A DNA stretch of 63,302 nucleotides from an uncultured Bacilli bacterium (GTDB taxonomy: Bacteria; Bacillota_I; Bacilli_A; RF39; UBA660). This document shows positions 49,351-58,672 of this stretch, one piece after another. The stretch lies in NCBI GenBank assembly GCA_947629255.1, contig CANRDF010000004.1, positions 1 to 63,302 on the forward strand, read 5' to 3'. A model generated the notes under the pieces. That model saw only the letters and a list, made by a program, of their open reading frames with translations. It searched no databases and was not told the origin of the DNA. Position 1 is the stretch's first letter, and each line of letters opens with the position of its first letter. The position numbers and the translations under genes were made by a program.

Positions 49351-49584
49351 ATGTTTATGATAAAAGCATCAGATTTAAAAGTAGGAGAAAGTGGGATTAT
49401 TAAAGAAATTCATTTAGAAGAACAAAAATATTTTAAAACGTTGCATTTAGGTGTTATCAAAGGAAACAAAATTCGATGTGTCTTTGAAAGTCCTTTAAAA
49501 GACCCGATTGCTTATACCATCTATGGTTGCACTTTTGCATTAAGACAAGAAGATGCGGATAAAATTATGGTGGAGTATGCATAA
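49351..49584 (+). CDS. feoA: Ferrous iron transport protein A
   Basis: The 77-residue protein is an SH3-like FeoA domain (LKVGESGIIKEI, LGVIKGNKI, DPIAYTIYGCTFALRQEDADKI). FeoA supports FeoB in ferrous iron uptake. Start at 49351 (GAAAGG four bases before) or 49357. Overlaps feoB by eight bases. Confidence 0.9.
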   Translation: MFMIKASDLKVGESGIIKEIHLEEQKYFKTLHLGVIKGNKIRCVFESPLKDPIAYTIYGCTFALRQEDADKIMVEYA

Positions 49585-51529
49585 GAAAGTGTGTTTAATT
49601 GGAAATCCGAATGTGGGAAAGTCTTCTTTATTTAATATTTTGACACATAAAAATCAACATACGGGAAACTGGACGGGGAAGACTGTTGAAAACGAAGTCG
49701 GAGAGTTTGTTTATAAAAATGTGACTTGGGAGATTGTCGATTTACCAGGAACTTATTCCTTGATTGGAGAGAGTGAAGAAGAAAAGATTGCCAGTTCATT
49801 TGTTTTAAAAGGCGATTATGATGTTGCTTTGGTGGTTGCCGATGCGACCAACTTAGAACGAAGTCTCACTTTGATTTTAGAAGTTTTAGATGTAACTAAA
49901 AACGTAGTCGTGGCATTAAATCTTATGGATGAAGCTAAATTAAAAAATATTCAAATAGATGTAGAAAAGCTTAAAGAATTTTTAGATGTTCCAGTGATTC
50001 CCACAAGTATGAAAAATGTACAAGGCTTAACTTTGCTTTGTGATACCTTAAATAACGAAAGAAAACCAAGTCAAATCAAAATTGTTCATCAAGAGAAAAT
50101 AAAACATTATTTAGATTGGATTTTAGAAAAAAAGGATTTTAGTCAGGGAATGGCTTTGCATTATTTAAGAGAAAATCATTTTGGGGGAAACGAGAAGGAA
50201 GAACATATTTTAAAATTTTATCAAAAATATATTTCTAGAGTCGAAGTGATATTAAGTTATCATGCTTTTGGACAAGACATCATGAAAGAAGTGATTCATA
50301 GAGACAATGAAAAAGAAAAGAGGGAAGATCGGTTTTGGAATCATATTTTAACAAATAAAAAAACTTGTATTCCATTTTTTATTCTTTTGTTTTTCTTCCT
50401 TTTATTTTTAACGATATATTTATCCAATTTTCCTTCAGAATGGCTATTTTCTTTTTTTGAACAATTAGAGCCTTGGTTATTTAAAGTTTTATCATTTTTA
50501 CCAGAAAGTATTTTAAATCCATTGTTACTTGGAGGATATCGGACTCTTTATTGGGTTGTTTCGGTGATGCTTCCTCCAATGATGATTTTCTTTCCATTGT
50601 TTGCAATACTTGAAGATTACGGACTATTACCTAGAATTGCTTTTAACTTAGATAAACCATTTCAAAAGTGCGGCTCTTGTGGCAAGCAAAGTTTAACTAT
50701 GTGTATGGGACTTGGTTGTAACGCGGTAGGTGTCACTGGAACAAGAATTATGGAAAGTAAAAAAATGCGAATCTTATCGATTCTTACCAATGTTTTCATG
50801 CCATGTAATGGACGCTTTCCAGCAATGATTTGTATGATTCAAATGTTTTTGGTGAGAGACCATTCCTTCTTTGGAAGTTTATGGGCATCTTGCATTTTGT
50901 TATTCATTATTTTGTTTGGAGTTCTTCTCACGTTTCTTGTTACCAAGTTACTCAATTTCTTTCTCTTTAAAGACGAAAAACCGATGTTTATTATGGAACT
51001 TCCATCTTTTCGAAGACCAAAGATATGGAAAACCATTAAAAGTGCTTGGAAAGAAAAAGCTTTTCATGTTTTAAAAAGAGCCATGGTTGTTTCTTTTCCA
51101 GCTGGACTTCTTATTTATTTTCTTGCGAATATCGAGGTTGGTGGTCTTACGATTTTCGAAAGTATTCAAAATTTCTTAAATCCTTTTGGACTTTCGTTAG
51201 GGTTAGATGGAGCTATTCTCTTAGCATTTATATTAGGGTTACCTGCCAATGAAATCGTGATTCCTATTTTGTTACTTGGTTATGCTCGAACAGGAGCTTT
51301 AACAGAATACGAGTCTCTCATGAGTTTAAAAATGATTTTGGTAGGAAACGGTTGGACAATTCTCACAGCAATTAATTTTCTAATTCTTAGTTTATGTCAC
51401 TTTCCATGTGCGACTACACTTCTTACCATCAAAAAAGAGTCGGGAAGCATTCTTTATACATTTTTAGCTTTTATGATTCCGACACTTATTGGTATTTTCC
51501 TTTGTTTTCTCATGAATCTCATATTCTAA
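49577..51529 (+). CDS. feoB: Ferrous iron transporter FeoB
   Basis: The 650-residue protein has the GTPase domain (GNPNVGKSS at 9-17, NWTGKTVE switch, DLPGTYSL, NLMDEA), a helical domain, and the polytopic core with CGSCGKQSLTMCMGLGCNAVG and Gate segments. It is slightly shorter than typical FeoB. It imports ferrous iron under anaerobic conditions. ATG 49577 after GGTGGAGT; the 49553 frame is rejected. Confidence 0.95.
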   Translation: MHKKVCLIGNPNVGKSSLFNILTHKNQHTGNWTGKTVENEVGEFVYKNVTWEIVDLPGTYSLIGESEEEKIASSFVLKGDYDVALVVADATNLERSLTLILEVLDVTKNVVVALNLMDEAKLKNIQIDVEKLKEFLDVPVIPTSMKNVQGLTLLCDTLNNERKPSQIKIVHQEKIKHYLDWILEKKDFSQGMALHYLRENHFGGNEKEEHILKFYQKYISRVEVILSYHAFGQDIMKEVIHRDNEKEKREDRFWNHILTNKKTCIPFFILLFFFLLFLTIYLSNFPSEWLFSFFEQLEPWLFKVLSFLPESILNPLLLGGYRTLYWVVSVMLPPMMIFFPLFAILEDYGLLPRIAFNLDKPFQKCGSCGKQSLTMCMGLGCNAVGVTGTRIMESKKMRILSILTNVFMPCNGRFPAMICMIQMFLVRDHSFFGSLWASCILLFIILFGVLLTFLVTKLLNFFLFKDEKPMFIMELPSFRRPKIWKTIKSAWKEKAFHVLKRAMVVSFPAGLLIYFLANIEVGGLTIFESIQNFLNPFGLSLGLDGAILLAFILGLPANEIVIPILLLGYARTGALTEYESLMSLKMILVGNGWTILTAINFLILSLCHFPCATTLLTIKKESGSILYTFLAFMIPTLIGIFLCFLMNLIF

Positions 51530-51531
51530 AA

Positions 51532-51563
51532 AAAAATAAGTTCACTCGCGAGAACTTATTTTT
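51532..51563. terminator. Bidirectional terminator between feoB and the membrane protein gene
   Basis: A 12-base arm AAAAATAAGTTC (51532-51543) pairs with GAACTTATTTTT (51552-51563) with an eight-base loop. A and T tracts serve both strands. Confidence 0.88.
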
Positions 51564-51978
51564 CTTCTTTTGTTTTCTTATCTTTAGGTAGTTTACTATT
51601 TACTTCAACGAGTTCTTTATGAATCATTAAAATAAGTAGAGCACCTTCAAAGAGAAGACGTACTATAATATTACCTAAGAATAATACTAATAAGAATTCA
51701 ATGAAACTAGTACTTATTAAACTAAATGAACTGATGGTAATATAAATAGCGATGACAAGATAACAAATTTTTAAAATGGTCTCTAAAGACATCACTTTAA
51801 AAGTTAAAAAATCATAGATTTTCTTTGTTGCGCCAGTATAATGTTCAGCATTTTTAGGATTTAGGAAAGTAAAATATAAAACAATACCAACACATAATGC
51901 AACTAATATACTTACAATCCCCCAAACACTGGAATCCACTGTACTAGTTTGATAACCATATGAATATGGATAGTTCAT
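51556..51978 (-). CDS. Three-helix membrane protein of unknown function
   Basis: The 140-residue protein has a Tyr-rich start (MNYPYSYGYQ), three membrane helices (about 18-39, 65-87, 88-117) and a Lys-rich end (KLPKDKKTKEEK). I recognise no family. AAAGGAG precedes the ATG. Convergent with feoB and sharing its terminator. Confidence 0.7.
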   Translation of the reverse strand: MNYPYSYGYQTSTVDSSVWGIVSILVALCVGIVLYFTFLNPKNAEHYTGATKKIYDFLTFKVMSLETILKICYLVIAIYITISSFSLISTSFIEFLLVLFLGNIIVRLLFEGALLILMIHKELVEVNSKLPKDKKTKEEK

Positions 51979-52094
51979 AGCTCAAACTCCTTTCTAAAAT
52001 AATCTTATCAAATATTATGTCGAAAAACAAGAAAAATACTTTCGCTTTACTTTTTCTTTGCAAATATATGTGTCATATGATAAAATTTATTTAG

Positions 52095-52168
52095 GCCGAT
52101 TTAGTACAGTGGTAGTACGCATGCATGGTAAGCATGAAAGGAGAGTCCGATTCTCTCAATTGGCACCA
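52095..52168 (+). tRNA. tRNA-Thr (anticodon GGT)
   Basis: Acceptor GCCGATT pairs with AATTGGC (one G-T). D stem GTAC/GTAC; anticodon stem CATGC/GCATG with loop ATGGTAA, giving anticodon GGT. T stem GAGAG/CTCTC with loop TCCGATT. CCA encoded (52166-52168). Position 55 is C rather than the near-universal T. Confidence 0.92.
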
Positions 52169-52181
52169 GTTGTGTTTATTA

Positions 52182-52205
52182 AGTCCCATAAATATGGGAC
52201 TTTTT
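52182..52205 (+). terminator. Terminator of tRNA-Thr
   Basis: Perfect stem AGTCCCAT (52182-52189) with ATGGGACT (52194-52201), T5. Confidence 0.9.
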
Positions 52206-52239
52206 ATAAAATTACTCTCAAAATTACTTCTGGTATTTT

Positions 52240-53265
52240 TTAAGTTTTAGACTTCTTGGTTATCTTTTTAGGAATGAAAAGGAATCCAAGTAATAAAACT
52301 TCAAAAATACCTAAAATGATTGGTAAGATATGATATACAATAAGACCTTCTTGATATAAAACGCTACTTAAGATGGACCATCCATATAGAATGATAAGTA
52401 GAACGATAAAATAAATATTTTGATGTTTCTTTGGTAGACTTAGTTTTAGATTATTTCCTATCACTGATAAAGTAATCAAAGAATCAAAGAGCCAAGCAAT
52501 GGATATAATATTTTCTACTTTTTCAATAAAGTTAAAGACTCTTAGCTTCTTTAAAGTCATGTATTCTGGATAACGATAGACTTGCATTAAATTTGGGCCT
52601 AGAATGCCAATAATAAAGAAACATAAAAGAAGAATCGATAAACAAGTGAGTAAATATTTTAAAACAAACTTGTTTTTTTCTGTTGGAATATTTAACATAA
52701 GAAGAAATGGAGCAGTGGAGTAAAAGGCAAAGAAGAGGCTTCCACTTAGAATATCTCCTATAGAATGAGTAAGCACTGGAGTAAAGTATTCAAATTTAAA
52801 GTTTTGAGTGAGTCCAAATATTCCAAATAGAAATAAGAAAAGAGAAATGGGCATTAAAACTTCAGCTACTTTGGCAATAGTGGTAAATCCTGACTTACAA
52901 ATACGGTAAATAATAAAGGGTATCGGAAGAACGATAAAAAATACGGGAGACTTAATTAAAAAGAAAGAACTTGCAAAAGTTTGAAAAACAAAAACAATTT
53001 GAGAGTAGATAAAGATGTTAAAGAGAAAGAAAAGAATTTTTAAAGGCCATTTGGTCCATGATTTTGTTTCGTTTAAATTTCCTTTTAATTTTTCTTTCGC
53101 TGTTTGAAATAAGAAAATAATGAAAGAGCCAATTAAAATACCTAGAATACAAGCAATCCATGCATCTTTATCTAATAATTTAGAAAGTAAAGAAAAACCA
53201 AATCCTAGGAAGAAAGCTCTTCCTAAAAAATAAGAAAGAGAAAAAGTTTTAAGATTATTCATCAT
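52240..53265 (-). CDS. Spore germination permease subunit (GerAB family)
   Basis: The 341-residue protein has about ten membrane helices in the amino-acid-permease-like GerAB/endospore germination permease arrangement (WIACILGILIGSFII, LMPISLFLFLFGIFGL, AWLFDSLITLSVIGN). It is the B subunit of a germinant receptor, probably binding the germinant ligand. The start overlaps the gerC-type stop by 11 bases, so it is the last gene of the A-C-B operon. Confidence 0.88.
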   Translation of the reverse strand: MMNNLKTFSLSYFLGRAFFLGFGFSLLSKLLDKDAWIACILGILIGSFIIFLFQTAKEKLKGNLNETKSWTKWPLKILFFLFNIFIYSQIVFVFQTFASSFFLIKSPVFFIVLPIPFIIYRICKSGFTTIAKVAEVLMPISLFLFLFGIFGLTQNFKFEYFTPVLTHSIGDILSGSLFFAFYSTAPFLLMLNIPTEKNKFVLKYLLTCLSILLLCFFIIGILGPNLMQVYRYPEYMTLKKLRVFNFIEKVENIISIAWLFDSLITLSVIGNNLKLSLPKKHQNIYFIVLLIILYGWSILSSVLYQEGLIVYHILPIILGIFEVLLLGFLFIPKKITKKSKT

Positions 53266-54352
53266 TTGTCACCTGAAATATTAATCCATTTTTATTGATA
53301 TTTACATTTACCTCAAACTCCACAGGATATTGATACCAATTGGATAAATCCTTTCTATTTTTTTTATAATATAAATTATTGATTCCTAATATATCGGTTT
53401 GATACGTTTTTAGTTTCTGAAAAACTTTACGAAATTCTTGTTCGACTACTGTATTAAATTTACTCTCTAATTCTTGATAACTTTTTGTTTCTCTAAAGTT
53501 GTAATGACATTCATCTGAAATGATGCTTGCTTCTAAATTACTTTTGATTTTGATCGTGTTATCTTCTACTTCAACCTCGGAATGCTGATTATCATATAAA
53601 TCAATGATGGTATATTTGTCTTTTTGGTCGTCGCATTCTAAAGTGACATAGTGATTGTAAGAAGTATTATTTAAAACATTAAAGATACCTGCTTCCTCTT
53701 TTTCCAGTAAAGTCACTAATTTTTGTTTTTTGAATGCTCCAATACCAGTTAAGGTAATGACATCGTCTTTTTCTTCGACTGTATTCATATAAGCATCTTT
53801 ATGAGGATCTATTAGTAAATCGACAAAGGTTTCAAAGTCTTGTTTGATGGCAATATTTTCATAAGATTTACTCATTTCGATCATATTTCGAATGGATTCT
53901 GAAGTCACAGGGTTTTCGGTAGTTGGTGTATTTAGTATTTCTTTGGCAGGGCTTCCAATTGCTAGTATTGGAACAAAGATATTTCGAATGTTTGGATTTC
54001 TGAGTAAAAAGTCAATGACATCTTCCATTTTTTCATCCGCGACTTCTTCGCTGAAAAGAATGACTTTGACATGAGAAAAATAGGGTTCTTTACTAATACT
54101 TAGATTGGCATTTACAAATGCTTCTTGGACTGTGATTCCCGATGCTTCGACATAATAGGCTTTACTAGAAGAACCTTGTTCACTTCCTTCACTTTTCTTG
54201 CTATTTAATACTTCATAAGAAACAACAAACTCATGATCGATATAATCAATAGAGATTCCAGAGATAATGGCAAGGTTATTTAATTCTTGATAGTCATAAC
54301 AACCAGTAAGAAAAAAGGGAATAAGCAAAAGTAAAAGAATTCTTTTTTTCAT
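53255..54352 (-). CDS. Spore germination lipoprotein (GerAC family)
   Basis: The 365-residue lipoprotein has signal LIPFFLTGC followed by YDYQELNNLAIISGISIDY (the conserved Ger(x)C start), YFSHVKVILFSEEVA, LLRNPNIRN and a C-terminal Ger domain. It is the C subunit of the germinant receptor on the outer face of the spore inner membrane. Coupled to the A gene (four-base overlap). Confidence 0.92.
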   Translation of the reverse strand: MKKRILLLLLIPFFLTGCYDYQELNNLAIISGISIDYIDHEFVVSYEVLNSKKSEGSEQGSSSKAYYVEASGITVQEAFVNANLSISKEPYFSHVKVILFSEEVADEKMEDVIDFLLRNPNIRNIFVPILAIGSPAKEILNTPTTENPVTSESIRNMIEMSKSYENIAIKQDFETFVDLLIDPHKDAYMNTVEEKDDVITLTGIGAFKKQKLVTLLEKEEAGIFNVLNNTSYNHYVTLECDDQKDKYTIIDLYDNQHSEVEVEDNTIKIKSNLEASIISDECHYNFRETKSYQELESKFNTVVEQEFRKVFQKLKTYQTDILGINNLYYKKNRKDLSNWYQYPVEFEVNVNINKNGLIFQVTNDE

Positions 54353-55785
54353 GATTCATTCCTCCTTTGACGACGGAAGTTTTTATCAGTAAGCATTTTA
54401 CTTCGATAAACACTTTTCCAAGATTTTGATTTTAAAAGTCCTTTCATGAAGTAGACTTTATCAAAAGGAGCGATTGGATAAAAGTATGGTTTTCCAAGAC
54501 TTTTTAATTCGACCATATGAATGAGGTAATATAAGAAAGCTAGAACAATTCCATAAAGTCCAAATAGAGCCGCGGCCGTGATAAAAATGAGTCTTGCGTA
54601 TCTTATGGCATCGACAATTTCTTGTTCGGTAAAAATAAGACTTGTAATAAATGTGAAGGCAACGACAATAATCATAATCGGACTTACAAATCCTGCGTTT
54701 ACCGCAGCTTCTCCTAAAATTAAAGCACCGAGAATCGAGATAGCACTTCCATAAGAATTTGGAAACCGGATATCACTTTCTCTTAAGATTTCATAAATGA
54801 AAAGCATGAGAAGGGCTTCAATAATTGCCGGGAATGGAACGTTATCCCGTTGCATTGCAAAGTTAATGAGAAGAGAAGTAGGAATGGTCTCTGGATTATA
54901 ATTAATTAAAGCAATGTAAATCGCGGGAGCCATCATCGAAATAAAAAAACAAAGGAAGCGAATCACTTTTAACAAATTAATATTATTACTTTTATTATAG
55001 TTATCGGTAATAGGATTCATAAAATCCGCGAAGAAAGCGGGGAGAATTAAAGCAAAAGGAGTCGTATCAACTAAAAGAACAATTTTGCCTTCCATTAAAG
55101 CATTGGCTACATGGTCTGGTCTTTCTGTTCGAATGACTGTTGGAAAGTGAGTATTGTTTTCTCTTTGAAAATACTCCATTAGAGTTCCAGAATCTAAAAT
55201 GCCATCGACATCTATTTTTTGAATTTCTTCTTTCACTGAATCTACTAAGTCACTTTCCGCGATATCTTCAAAATATAAGACATTAATAGCCGTGGAGGTT
55301 TTTCTTCCAATCACTAGACTTTCTGATTTTAGAGTTTTCGATTTAATCCGACGTTTGACTAGTCCTAAGTTAATTTGAATATTTTCAGTAAAAGCATCTT
55401 TGGGTCCAAAGACCGCTTGTTCGGTTAAAGGTTCTGGAACACTTCGGTTAATGTCGGCTTTGGTTTCTAAAGCTAGCACTTCTGTACCCTTTATGACTAT
55501 CGTAAAACCATTTGTAATATAGTATTCGATTTGGTCTAACTCTTCAATTACTACTGTATTTGGTGCGGGAATGGAACTTGCTAAATCTTTTAATTTTTGA
55601 TTTGGGGAAGATGCAATCAGAGACATATTTTTTAAAACGTAGTCATTTACTTTATTACTTCCCGTGACACTTTCTAGATAAACAATGTAAACGGTTTGTA
55701 AAGCATTTAATTTGATTGGCTTGATAATGAGGTCGACACTTTTAGAAAATTCTTTTTGAATTCTTTCGACGATTTTATTTTTCAT
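54349..55785 (-). CDS. Spore germination receptor subunit A (GerAA/GerKA family)
   Basis: The 478-residue protein has a large N-terminal cytosolic domain (SLIVGRKTSTAINVLYFEDI-type segment, IPAPNTVVIEEL), then membrane helices with ALILPAFFADFMNPI, ALLMLFIYEILRESDIRFPN and SIGALILGEAAV-like motifs. It senses or channels ions in the germinant receptor. Start at ATG 55785 behind GGTG. Gene order A-C-B differs from the A-B-C of Bacillus gerA. Confidence 0.92.
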   Translation of the reverse strand: MKNKIVERIQKEFSKSVDLIIKPIKLNALQTVYIVYLESVTGSNKVNDYVLKNMSLIASSPNQKLKDLASSIPAPNTVVIEELDQIEYYITNGFTIVIKGTEVLALETKADINRSVPEPLTEQAVFGPKDAFTENIQINLGLVKRRIKSKTLKSESLVIGRKTSTAINVLYFEDIAESDLVDSVKEEIQKIDVDGILDSGTLMEYFQRENNTHFPTVIRTERPDHVANALMEGKIVLLVDTTPFALILPAFFADFMNPITDNYNKSNNINLLKVIRFLCFFISMMAPAIYIALINYNPETIPTSLLINFAMQRDNVPFPAIIEALLMLFIYEILRESDIRFPNSYGSAISILGALILGEAAVNAGFVSPIMIIVVAFTFITSLIFTEQEIVDAIRYARLIFITAAALFGLYGIVLAFLYYLIHMVELKSLGKPYFYPIAPFDKVYFMKGLLKSKSWKSVYRSKMLTDKNFRRQRRNES

Positions 55786-55891
55786 AAATTTCACCGTTTT
55801 TAGTATGAAGCAGTTTTTGTGTTTTAAACATAAAACTAAAATAAATCGACATTTCCTTTGTTTTGTTTTAAAATAAGAGTAGGTGTTTGAT

Positions 55892-57091
55892 ATGCAAGTA
55901 AAAATTGAAAAACAAGATTATGAAGGAAGGGGAGTTACTCACATTGATGGAAAAGTCGTATTTGTTCCAAGAATGCTCCCAGAAGAAGTTGGGGAGATTC
56001 ATATTGAAAAGGAAGAAAAAAATTATGCGATTGGAAAAGTGGATGCCATTTTAGAAAAAAGTGATATTCGTATTCCTTCCTTTTGTCCGTATGCCAAAGT
56101 TTGTGGAGGATGTGTCTATGACTTTGTGAGTTCGGCAAACTCTCTTTTGCTCAAAAAAGAAATGATAAAAGATTTAATGCGTCAAAAAGGAATTCCCGTA
56201 GAAGATTTTTCAATCACACCAAGTAGACCTGTTTTAGGGTATCGGAACAAAGGCGTTTTTCATGTGGAAAATGGGCACTTTGGTTTTTATGAAGAAGAAA
56301 GTCATCATTTGATTGAGATTCAAAAGTGTGAACTTATGCATCCAAAGATTAATGAAGTTCTTGCATGTTTCCAAGAATTTGCTTTTTTAAATGGAACATT
56401 CACCGTACGAGTAAGTGAAAAGGAAGAAATCTTACTTTCCATTGAAACAGAAGAACAAATTAAAATCAAAGAAGATTTTGTGAAGAAATTTCCGATGAAA
56501 GGAATTTTACTTAATCATAAATGTGTATATGGTGAGCCTTATTTTTTAGAAGAACAGGATAACATCAAATACATGGTTCATGCTGATGCTTTTTTTCAAG
56601 TGAATCCTTATATTGCTAAAAAAATCAAAGAAGAAGTATTAAAAGAAGTAAATCCAAATGATATCGTCTTTGACCTTTACTGTGGATGTGGATTTTTTAC
56701 ATTTCCGATTGCTAGAATAGCCCGAAAAGTCTATGGAGTGGAGGTAAGTCCAGCTTCTATTTTAAATGCGGAGAAAATGAAGAATGAAAATCATGGGGAA
56801 AACATTAGCTTTCATGTGGGAAAAGTAGAAAAAATACTCCCGAATATCAGTGAAGATTGTTCTTTCGTTCTTGTTGACCCACCTCGAAATGGACTTGATA
56901 AAACAGTCATAGAGTTTTTGCTTAAAAAAAGAATTCCAAAAATCATTTATATTTCTTGTAATCCAAAGACTCTAGCGCGGGATTTACAAAAACTGATGAG
57001 TCAATATCAAATCAAGTCTTTCCAGTGTTTTGATATGTTTCCCTTTACAAAACACGTGGAATGTTTTTGTGTTTTAAATCTAAATATTTAA
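55892..57091 (+). CDS. rlmCD: 23S rRNA (uracil-C5)-methyltransferase, RumA/RlmCD type
   Basis: The 399-residue protein has an N-terminal TRAM domain, an iron-sulfur motif CPYAKVCGGC (about 65-74), the SAM-binding LYCGCGFFTFPIA, DPPRNGL and the catalytic Cys in ISCNPKTLARDL. It makes 5-methyluridine in 23S rRNA. ATG 55892 follows GTAGGTGTTTGAT. It is divergent from the ger operon and ends overlapping the corA stop. Confidence 0.9.
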   Translation: MQVKIEKQDYEGRGVTHIDGKVVFVPRMLPEEVGEIHIEKEEKNYAIGKVDAILEKSDIRIPSFCPYAKVCGGCVYDFVSSANSLLLKKEMIKDLMRQKGIPVEDFSITPSRPVLGYRNKGVFHVENGHFGFYEEESHHLIEIQKCELMHPKINEVLACFQEFAFLNGTFTVRVSEKEEILLSIETEEQIKIKEDFVKKFPMKGILLNHKCVYGEPYFLEEQDNIKYMVHADAFFQVNPYIAKKIKEEVLKEVNPNDIVFDLYCGCGFFTFPIARIARKVYGVEVSPASILNAEKMKNENHGENISFHVGKVEKILPNISEDCSFVLVDPPRNGLDKTVIEFLLKKRIPKIIYISCNPKTLARDLQKLMSQYQIKSFQCFDMFPFTKHVECFCVLNLNI

Positions 57092-58011
57092 AGCATATTT
57101 TTCTTTTTTAAAATAATTAATAGAATAACTGTAACGAGTAGAGAAATTAAAATCACAAGTAAAAATGAATAAGGATTCTTTCCAAACTCTCCTAAATAAA
57201 CGTTCATTCCTAAAAAAGAAGAAACCATAGTTGGAATCGAAATCACTAAAGTAATTGAAGTTAAAAATTTCATAATATCATTTGTGTTATTACTAATAAT
57301 CGAATGATATGTATTCATCGTGTTTTCTAAAATTTCTTGATAAATATTCGTCATTTCTAAAGCTTGCTTTAATTCAATCATTACATCTTTTAAAAAGTCT
57401 TCATCAATAGAAGATAGAGAATGACTATTTTCTAATCTTTCTAATATTGTTCTATTTCCTTGTAGGGCAGTTGTAAAATATAATAAACTTTTTTGAAGAT
57501 TTAACATACTATCTAATTCTTTATTACTTGCTTTTAGTAAGTTTTTTTCTTTTTGTAAAATTTCTTCGCGAATTTCATTTAAATATTTTAAGAAAAGACT
57601 TGTATTTTTACTTATTAAATAGATGGGATAAAAATTTGAATTTTTGTAATCTTGTTTTTCACTCATGCTTTCTTCTATTTGAGAAGAAAGGCTTGTTTCT
57701 TCGGAAGAAATGGATACAATGCCATTTTTTAAGAAAAAGAGTCCAACAGGGTAAACACGATATTTTTGTTTGGAAGTTTCTTGTTTCACTGGTGTATGAA
57801 GAATGACTAAAAAGTAATTGTCTTCACTTTCCATATGAGGTAACTCTGCTTTATCCAATGCTTTTTCTAAATCACTTTGTTTAATTTTAAGATCTGAAGC
57901 AGTACACTCGAGTTCCTCTTTCGTAGGACTTTCTAAATGAATCCAAAAGTTTTTTGAAATGTTTTCCGTTTCTAATAATTTGTCTTTTTGAATTTCATAA
58001 ATTGTTTTCAT
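57088..58011 (-). CDS. corA: CorA-family magnesium transporter
   Basis: The 307-residue protein has an N-terminal cytosolic domain, a long helix region and two C-terminal membrane helices with the GMN signature (SFLGMNVYLGEFG, after helix 1). CorA is a pentameric Mg2+ channel. Its stop overlaps the convergent methyltransferase gene by a few bases, with no terminator hairpin between them. Confidence 0.93.
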   Translation of the reverse strand: MKTIYEIQKDKLLETENISKNFWIHLESPTKEELECTASDLKIKQSDLEKALDKAELPHMESEDNYFLVILHTPVKQETSKQKYRVYPVGLFFLKNGIVSISSEETSLSSQIEESMSEKQDYKNSNFYPIYLISKNTSLFLKYLNEIREEILQKEKNLLKASNKELDSMLNLQKSLLYFTTALQGNRTILERLENSHSLSSIDEDFLKDVMIELKQALEMTNIYQEILENTMNTYHSIISNNTNDIMKFLTSITLVISIPTMVSSFLGMNVYLGEFGKNPYSFLLVILISLLVTVILLIILKKKNML

Positions 58012-58120
58012 CTTAAATCCCTTACTCTCTATTCATAATTGTATCACAAGTTTTTAAAATAGACTCTATTTTTTTTTAGTAAAATATAGTATAATAAGTT
58101 TCAAGAAAGAAGTTGAATTT

Positions 58121-58672
58121 ATGAGTTATTGGTTATTATGGTTAATTATTGTCATTTTATTAGTGCTTATGGAAGCAGCAACGGTGAATTTAGTTTCTAT
58201 TTGGTTTATTTTTAGTGGAATTGTTTCCTTGTTTGTATCTTTATTTGTTGATTCTTTTCCAGTACAATTTGCTATTTTTGTAGGTCTTGGAATTCTTCTT
58301 ATGATTCTTACAAAACCAGCATTAGATAAGATGGTGAAAGAAAAACAAGAAAAAACAAATTTGGAAAGAATTGTGGGGATGGAAGGGATTGTGACTGTTC
58401 CCATTAAGAAAAATATAGTTGGAGAAGTCAAAGTAGATGGAAAACTGTGGTCTGCGATTTCTGAGAAATCCATTAAAGAAGGAGAGATTGTCAAAATAGA
58501 CCATATTGAATCTGTAAAACTTGTTGTAGAACCAGTTGTTACTGAAAAGCCAAAGAAAACAACCCCAAAGAAAAAGAATACGACTTCTAAGAAAAAAACG
58601 ACAACGACTACAAAAAAGAAAACAACCACGACAAAGAAACCTCAAACGAAAAAGAAAGTGAGTGAGAAATAA
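58121..58672 (+). CDS. NfeD-like membrane protein with Lys/Thr-rich tail
   Basis: The 183-residue protein has two or three N-terminal helices (about 4-64) and an OB-fold NfeD domain (ERIVGMEGIVTVPI, VDGKLWSAIS, KIDHIESVKLVVEP). A 45-residue Lys/Thr-only tail (TTTTTKKKTTTTKK) follows. NfeD proteins work with stomatins, the gene next to it. The tail is longer than usual. The stop overlaps the stomatin start (taATG). Confidence 0.88.
   Translation: MSYWLLWLIIVILLVLMEAATVNLVSIWFIFSGIVSLFVSLFVDSFPVQFAIFVGLGILLMILTKPALDKMVKEKQEKTNLERIVGMEGIVTVPIKKNIVGEVKVDGKLWSAISEKSIKEGEIVKIDHIESVKLVVEPVVTEKPKKTTPKKKNTTSKKKTTTTTKKKTTTTKKPQTKKKVSEK

Noticed and set aside
58126-58629. 167-codon minus-strand frame
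   Set aside because: Val/Phe-rich translation is the complement of the Lys/Thr repeat of the NfeD-like gene; no start signal.
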